Shown here: piece after piece, positions 58,401 through 64,000 of the stretch
Layout of the letters: each line of letters starts with the position of its first letter
Position numbering within the stretch: position 1 is the stretch's first letter
Source: Plumapathes pennacea
Lineage: Eukaryota; Cnidaria; Anthozoa; Antipatharia; Myriopathidae
Assembly (NCBI GenBank): GCA_964036295.1
Contig: OZ038464.1
Location: forward strand, 18,978,443-19,042,442
Length of the DNA stretch: 64,000 nt
Direction of reading: 5' to 3'
Position numbers and translations under genes: made by a program
The notes under the pieces: model-generated
What the model saw: the letters and a program-made list of their open reading frames with translations, nothing else
Told to the model about the DNA's origin: nothing
Database searches by the model: none

Positions 58401-60992
58401 GTTGAGAAACTCGCAAAAGTCACGTTTCCGAGCGTGTTGCGTGCGGTTTTCTAGAAGTTTTCCTGCTCGGCATAAAAAGGGTGCAAATATTTACTAGAGG
58501 TACATGAAAGGGTCAACATTTCGACCCCAGAATAATATTTGAAAGGGTAAGGGCTTGAAAGCCTTTGCGGAGTTAATATTCCGTTTGTTAACAGGTTCAC
58601 GATCTCCATGATTTACTACGGAGTTTTCTTAAGCGCTCCTACTGTTGGAGGAAACATGTACCTCAACTTCTTCCTGGCCAGCATAATTGAGCTGCCAGCA
58701 ATTTATCTGGGAATCAAGGCATACAACAAGTGAGTTGACTGTTATTTCGGTGATCAGACGACTTCAGCTCAATGTTATCATCCAGAAAACGTTAAGTTTT
58801 TACTGCGATAAAACTAAAGGTGTACTTTTAATTAGTGAAAGCTCTCACTATGAGTTCATTCTAATAGCTGCAGTGATCACTCAAATTAAAGCTTTCAGCG
58901 CGTACATCCTAACTATATAAGTCTTCACGTCCAACTCCTGAACTGTCAAATGAAATGTCCCCGCGACAAGTCGCCTTACTGCGACAAATCTGTAAATCAA
59001 CCAATCACGGTCTTCCCTGCAACATCACATTGTGTGACACGCATTAGATTTTGTCGCGGGGACACTGAAACTTTCAATGCAGAGTACATATTCTAACAAC
59101 AATGAATGTTCAGTAGCGGCAACTTCACTTATCTTTAACGTCTTGAAACTAAGGCACTCTCAGGACCGGGGAGGGGAGGCAATCATTATAATTTTGGGTG
59201 GGGATGTGCCGCCCGGTCCTGAAACCCTTACCCTGTTTCAGACCAAAATATCTGATTTTCTAATACCCTATTTCAGACCTGACTCCAAAATGTATACCCT
59301 ATTTCAGACCTTTGTTTAGAGATTTTTTGTTCTTTTGCAACGGTTTCCGCCATGTGTTTTCTTCCATTTGCCGTGCAATGTCCGCGACGGCATATTCCTG
59401 TTAAAATCATACCTATCCCAGACCAAGACAAAATCGATACACTATTTCAGACCAAAAGGCAAAATCGATACCCTATTTCAGACTAAAAATGCTTGAAAAC
59501 GATACCGTTTGGGGCGGCACATATACCTATATACCGCCCCCCCCCCCCCCCCCCCCCCCGGGTCTCAGGACTGAAATGGTTATAAAGCTTAGGAGTACGC
59601 ACAGTGACGGCCTGTGTATCTTTCTTGCAGATTTGGACGGAAATTATGCATAGTTGTCTGTCTTATTTCGGCTGCAGTCTCCTCTGCATGTGCAGTCCTG
59701 GTTAATGAGTATGGAGGCTCTGGAAAAGGTGAGAATAAATACAGTGACCATCAATAAATTAATCTTCATTGCGATTACCAGCATTAGTAGCCACTAATAT
59801 CGCCACCACCACCACCATCATCGCCATCACTACTAACATCACTATCTACAGCAGCACCAACAGCCATCAAAACTATAACCGTGATCACTATTCTTCCATA
59901 CTCATGCAGTGACTGTTTATTTTCGTTCTTGTTCTCCAGCTGCCATGGGTGGTCGCATCTTCTTCGCCATGGTCCTAGCCAAATTTTTCATCATATTCGC
60001 ATTCAATGGCGTTTACATCTACTCATCGGAACTATTTCCCACTGTGATCAGGTGTGTTGATTTGAACTCATCTCCAAACCTAACACAAAGAAATCAGATT
60101 TTCAGTCAAAGTTAAATTTCCAACTCTTTACTTACGGTACTTATATAAAATAGCGTTGCATATTACAAATTTAGCTCAAAGGTTTCTGAACTGCTGCAAA
60201 TAGTAAGCTTAGCATGTAAAATAACCAAAATTTTACTTTATGGAACGACAGGAACATTGGCATGGGAACATCCTCCATAGCAGCCCGCTGTGGGTCCATA
60301 TCAGCACCATACATCGTTTACACCGTAAGTAAACAGTGCAGGCGTAAAAATAAAACCAAACTAAGCGAAACAATACTCACAGAAAAGATCAAGGCCCCAC
60401 AGGGAGTGGGGTAAGGAGTTTGTGTATTCCTCAAATTTTTGAGTGTATGGGAATGTGCCGTTTACGATTCTCAAAACCTGATCCCATTTCAGACCCCCGT
60501 TTAGACAATAACGTTTGATTTCTAACCCTTTTTCGAACTTGTTCCCCAAAATCCGTACGTATACCCTATATTTGTCGTTTCATACCAAACTCGCACCCTA
60601 TCCCAGACCAAAAAGACAATATCTGTATCCCATATAAAGAGATATAATCTTTAGTCCAGATCAAACTGGTACCCTTTGGGGCTGCACATATCCTCGGGAC
60701 TAAGGCTTAGATAAGATTATAACGAGATACACAGAGAGACGAAGGGAGAAAGATATTTTTTAACCCAGATGATGTTTATCCTTTATAGGAACGTGTCCAC
60801 CCACTATTGCCGTATGGAATTATGGCTGTACTCGCACTGATTTCTGGGATCGTTTGCATGACTGGCCCAGAAACTTTGAACAAACCGACGGAGGAGGTCG
60901 TGGTTCGAGCGAAATACAGCAAAAGCAGTCCAGAAGGGGCCGAAGATGCAATAGAAGACGACGAAAAAGCTTTGGTTGAAAACAAGGCATGA
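55417..60992 (+). CDS. SLC22-family organic ion transporter
   Basis: Nine exons: 55,417-55,701; 56,032-56,260; 56,602-56,800; 57,463-57,681; 58,595-58,729; 59,631-59,728; 59,940-60,051; 60,252-60,324; 60,789-60,992, giving 517 aa (family members are usually about 530-560). This is a major facilitator protein with TM1 near residues 20-44, then the large extracellular loop typical of SLC22 with Cys and sequons NSS, NFT and NMS. The sequence FDLVC precedes TM2. MFS motif A is GWLVALLFSSVLSDKFGRKK. FPESVRW follows TM6, and SSELFPTVIRNIGMG and GPETLNKP mark the C-terminal half. It is predicted to be a plasma-membrane carrier for organic cations, anions or zwitterions such as carnitine. Substrate cannot be told from sequence. 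A second in-frame Met at 55,429 could also serve as start. The acidic/basic C-terminal tail ends VENKA. Confidence 0.93.
57337..57366. repeat. Poly-G tract in SLC22 intron 3
   Basis: About 23 G residues followed by AGGGGG. Tract length is uncertain in any assembly. Confidence 0.85.
57722..58010. mobile_element. Long inverted-repeat element (~289 bp), SLC22 intron 4
   Basis: The left arm starts AGGTAAGAGAGGTAAT and carries TAATCCCTCCCAAAGTTATT, TTTAGAAG, ACCCAGTC and GCGGATATATTAC. The right arm is the inverse with scattered changes and ends ATTTACCTCTCTTACCT. Arms are about 130 bp with a ~25-bp centre. It starts 40 bp after the exon 4 donor. Confidence 0.85.
58195..58560. repeat. Poly-G-bounded repeat, diverged copy, SLC22 intron 4
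   Basis: Opens with CCC and about 17 G residues, then GTAGGGGAGGGGGG, a TATATAGGGAGGCTCCGCCC block and repeated (A)AAGGGTCGGTAAG, GAAAGGGTCAACATT and GAAAGGGTAAGGGC words. It is a distant relative of the copies at 54,281 and 59,157. Confidence 0.55.
58815..59110 (+). repeat. Dispersed ~80-bp repeat array interrupted by a MITE
   Basis: Family words (AAAGGTG, GAAAGCTCTCACTATGAG, CATTCTAATAGC, CCAACTCCTGAACTGTCAAA) run up to 58,955. After the insertion at 58,956-59,064 they resume with CTGAAACTTTCAATGCAGAG and TACATATTCTAACAACAATG. The insertion therefore landed inside an existing copy. Confidence 0.75.
58956..59064. mobile_element. 109-bp MITE with TGTCCCCGCGACA ends
   Basis: The terminal inverted repeat is TGTCCCCGCGACAA on the left and TTGTCGCGGGGACA on the right. 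The interior contains GCGACAAATCTG and CAACCAATCAC. It splits the dispersed ~80-bp repeat, which gives its relative age. Confidence 0.85.
59157..59562. repeat. Poly-C-bounded TTTCAGACC repeat, SLC22 intron 5
   Basis: At least six ACCCTATTTCAGACC-type words lie between GGACCGGGGAGGGGAGG and a run of about 23 C residues (59,537-59,559). GGGGCGGCACATATACC precedes the poly-C. Opposite orientation to the copy at 54,281. Confidence 0.85.
60425..60690. repeat. TTTCAGACC repeat, diverged copy, SLC22 intron 8
   Basis: CATTTCAGACCCCCG, CCCTATCCCAGACC, AACCCTTTTTCGAACTT and TACCCTTTGGGGCTGCACAT keep the order of the 59,157 copy, but without the poly-C tract. Confidence 0.7.
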
Positions 60993-61111
60993 GTCATGTC
61001 TTAGAATGACGTCATAGTTCCACGTGACCTATTCAGCAGCAGCAGCTGATTAGTCGAATATTTTTGTGACACGATGTTGTGCTAAAAATTGTTTGAGGTC
61101 CAGTTGTTCAA
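60993..61111. other. Start of SLC22 3' UTR or intergenic sequence
   Basis: No feature other than likely untranslated sequence was seen directly after the SLC22 stop codon. Confidence 0.4.
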
Positions 61112-61468
61112 ATTTTCTCAACAATTTGTCTCGCAACGCCGCTGCAAGTTAAGTTGCTGAAGAACTGCCCAATGTAAGAGTTCAATTATTCCGCGTGAAG
61201 TAGCAACTTTTAATCTCAGTGGCGCAGTGTAACCGCACGATGTATAACCGCCCTCCAGCAATTTTCCTAAGCGCCATCCAGATTCCACTATGTCATATCT
61301 TGAATTTTACGACAACTGCCAGGCGCGCCAGTCACGATTTGGCCCCTCAGTTTCTTTGGCATAAATTGCTGCAAGATGCTAAAAATAATTGCTTTGCACA
61401 GTGTAATAACTTAACTCCTGCACTGAAACAATATATTTCCAACTAGCGAGACAAGTTGCCGAGAAAAT
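61112..61468. mobile_element. Inverted-repeat element (~357 bp)
   Basis: The ends are ATTTTCTCAACAATTTGTCT, continuing CGCAAC, and the inverse of GCGAGACAAGTTGCCGAGAAAAT. Similar TTGTCGC/TTGCAAC words occur in the MITEs at 8,430 and 63,302. It may lie in the SLC22 3' UTR. Confidence 0.6.
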
Positions 61469-61551
61469 AGTAAGAGTAACAGCACCGTAAGTCTTTCATT
61501 GTACTTTCAGTTGTGCCATTTACTCCCCATAATTAGAAACGTTGAGTGTAT

Positions 61552-61557
61552 AATAAA
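61552..61557 (+). terminator. Candidate SLC22 polyadenylation signal
   Basis: AATAAA 560 bp after the stop. If it is used, the 3' UTR would include the inverted-repeat element at 61,112-61,468. Confidence 0.3.
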
Positions 61558-61895
61558 TCTTCCACAATTTACCTTCGACCGTGATTGTATGATGTAGCAC
61601 TAAATTGGGCCCCGGCTGTTCAGAGCTCGAACAAGCTAATCCTGGACTAAGTCACCAAGATTTCATCTAACTAAACATCTTGGTGGTGTTTTCTCCTATT
61701 TCAAGTCTGCGAGTTGATGTATCTTCTGGAAAAAAAAAAAAAAAATACTGCATAGAAGAGAAAACGCCGACTTTACCATGAGCGAATCTGAGTCATAAGG
61801 ACTCAGTGCATTTCTGACCAATATTCGACCATTTAAAGCGTAGAACCTTCCCGTTTTCAAGCGACAAAAAATGGGCTTATGCTATGAGTTGCGCC

Positions 61896-63105
61896 TTAAG
61901 GTATCAGGATACCCTCGTGAACGACATGCGTTCAAACCCATTTTTCGCGCTAGCGTTACATTTAACTAATAATAAAGTATATATTTTCTGAAAGCTCAAC
62001 AATCATAGATTTAGGGTAAAGCTTTATATTTTTTGAATTTGCTAAAGAAAGAAAGTTATCAGCTTCCGAGTGAATTTTGACCTTGCCTCATTCAAAAAGC
62101 CTAATGTCACTCAGATTTTACCCGATTTGATTATTTATTGTTTCAGCCTAATGTTGACACAATGAAGAAAAAAAAGGTGTCTCCGAATTTTGATATCTTG
62201 TCCATATACAAAGTTATTGACTTTTAAAGTTGGCCGATCATATTTCTAGCTACGCGCAAGACAAAAGCGGACATATCTTCCGAACAAAAAAAAAAAAAAT
62301 TAAAATCGGAGACATCTTTTTGTAGCTTTGATATTGATTCACATATTTGCCAAGTTTCAAGCCAATCGATTAAAATCCAGTGAAATGCAGGTTTCCGAAA
62401 GAAACACTTTTCCGCGTTTCGAAAACACCGAGAAAAACACATTTAAAGATTCTGACCAGGGAGCCGGAAACCTGTTTACATAATCGCCTCATCTGTCAGC
62501 AATCTGTCAAAACACCGCAGTTAGTGCTTTCGCATAGAGGCTTTCCAGGCGATTTGTCGGTAATTGAAACACGCAGCACAAAAGGCCGCCGTGTATAACT
62601 ACGGACATCAACGCTTCGTTCGGGTAAGTTTCGCAACATCTATTTTCGCTTCACAGTTGCACACACCACTCGACACCAATTCAACCTTTTGCAGCCACAG
62701 TTGGAATTCGGAATGAGTTCAAGCAAACGACAAACTCGTTCTAAACGTAAGAAAGCGTTCACAAAGGCATACAGGGAAATATTTCTTATGGCATTTCGAT
62801 ATTCTTGCAGATCTGCTGTTAGTCATGCGTTATCCGTCGCGCGGCTAAAATTTGTACTTTATTGTTTTGCACGACTGACGCGCAAGCCGCATGCTGCGCA
62901 GACGGGTGATACTAACGATCTGTTGACAGGTAGCTTCCGGCGAGAAAGAGAAATATAAAATCCTTTCGTTTAAATATCTCGAGGAAAAAAATAGGTATCC
63001 AAATTTTGTTTTCAGAAACACAAGGTAAAACATGTAATAATTTCGTTAAGCCAAAAAAAATTTTTTCGAATCTGGCAAAGTCCGGAGGGTATCCTGATAC
63101 CTTAA
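61896..63105. mobile_element. 1.2-kb non-autonomous element flanked by TTAA
   Basis: TTAA at both ends (61,896-61,899 and 63,102-63,105) flanks perfect 17-bp terminal inverted repeats GGTATCAGGATACCCTC, the right one inverted. TTAA duplication is the hallmark of piggyBac-type insertion, but the inner ends do not resemble the usual CCC-starting piggyBac termini, so the superfamily is open. No transposase-like frame exists. The short frame 62,689-62,958 is basic but unrecognised. Confidence 0.75.
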
Positions 63106-63301
63106 ACGAATTAATTGGGATTCTTGTATTAGAGCTCAGATCATCTTTAATGCTTTGTTCGGTCTGCATTAAGTAGTTAGAGCGGCAAACTCGTGCTTTT
63201 CTTTTCTTGTACGATAGCATCAAGCCCACAACTTCTGTGATAATTCATTGAGCACCTTGATGGTGTTCTTCCTTGAAAGTCTGCGTTTTGAGGTTCCTCT
63301 G

Positions 63302-63462
63302 AAGGTGAAGTAATACGGGCAGCATTCATTATCGCAACTTGTCGCACAGCAGTCGTGGGTTCTACCTCGTGCAACATTGTTGCTACAACTTGCAACATGG
63401 TAAATACGCACGATATGACATTGTTGCGCGACAAGTTGCGATAAGCCCGTATTCTTCACCTT
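63302..63462. mobile_element. 161-bp MITE
   Basis: The left end AAGGTGAAGTAATACGGGC and the inverse of the right end GCCCGTATTCTTCACCTT match with one extra base. Both arms then continue into TTATCGCAACTTGTCGC. The interior has CAACATTGTTGC/GCAACATG words. Confidence 0.8.
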
Positions 63463-64000
63463 AAACGGCGCTGCATGACGTGAAAACGCTGACAAATTAC
63501 CTTACTATTGTGTAAATCTGCATGAGCTATAAGAACTTTGTACTAAATATTTTTGGCGATATCTTGGCCGAGTTATAGTAGTTGGGCCGCAATTGTCGGT
63601 TGAGGCTGCTTGCCTATTTTTCCTTGCTTGAAATACTAGCAAAAAAACAGGGATTGAGATTATTAGTCGAATTTCAGCCAAAATTTTGAAAACTCTTTAA
63701 TCCAGTATACTACCATACGGATGAGTTCTGCATTATCATACTCTGCAAGTGGAATATAATCACAAAGTAGACATCTTTGCCAAGATTGACAACAATTTGA
63801 AAACGCGTTAAGACCTCACAGTCAAATCTCTGGTATGCCTTTTCGTCAAAATTATAGCGATTTTTTTCGCCTTAGACAGAACACTAAATGCCCTTACAAT
63901 CGGGGAAGGGGCATCAGACAGACAAACAAATAAATTCCTGGAGTTTAATTCAGTATTTTAATGGCATGACTTCGAATCTAAGTGACTTATGAACAGTGAG
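63463..64000. other. Terminal non-coding stretch
   Basis: No gene-like frame, splice pattern or clear repeat was recognised up to the end of the window. Confidence 0.5.

Overview
The window looks like nuclear DNA of an anthozoan cnidarian, most likely a stony coral. This is an inference from three things: AT-rich sequence, genes broken into many short exons with GT-AG introns, and a dense load of small terminal-inverted-repeat elements and poly-C-bounded repeats of a coral-like kind. There are no bacterial-style operons.

Layout. Bases 1-18,600 hold no gene I can defend, only scattered repeats, hairpins, MITE-like elements and the eroded remnant of an element carrying a 2A-like motif (about 9.96-10.74 kb). 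From 18.6 to 24.2 kb lie two minus-strand tandem paralogues of an unrecognised multi-pass membrane protein with Cys-rich ends. From 26.5 to 30.8 kb lie a decayed 3' fragment and then an intact two-exon gene of the Mab-21/cGAS-like nucleotidyltransferase family. The intact protein has a signal peptide, many N-glycosylation sequons and all three predicted catalytic acids. From 31.9 to 41.1 kb is a complete 18-exon minus-strand BBS2 (BBSome subunit). Head to head with it, 42.0-51.2 kb, is a complete plus-strand MYB (three-repeat R1R2R3, with vertebrate A/B-Myb-like C-terminal blocks). From 55.4 to 61.0 kb is a nine-exon SLC22-type organic ion transporter. The last 3 kb are non-coding and hold three inverted-repeat elements, one of 1.2 kb flanked by TTAA.

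Exon joins for BBS2, MYB, SLC22, the cGAS-like gene and both membrane-protein genes were assembled by hand from splice-site sequence and reading phase. Each assembled frame is a whole number of codons ending in a stop: 714 aa (BBS2), 710 aa (MYB with the preferred first exon), 517 aa (SLC22), 419 aa (cGAS-like), and 350 and 358 aa (membrane proteins).

The genes do not form one pathway. The observations I rate highest are the apparently secreted cGAS-like enzyme, a textbook CCAAT-CCAAT-CDE-CHR cell-cycle module 109 bp upstream of the preferred MYB start codon in the BBS2/MYB intergenic space, the tandem pair of unnamed membrane proteins, and several families of long perfect or near-perfect palindromes.
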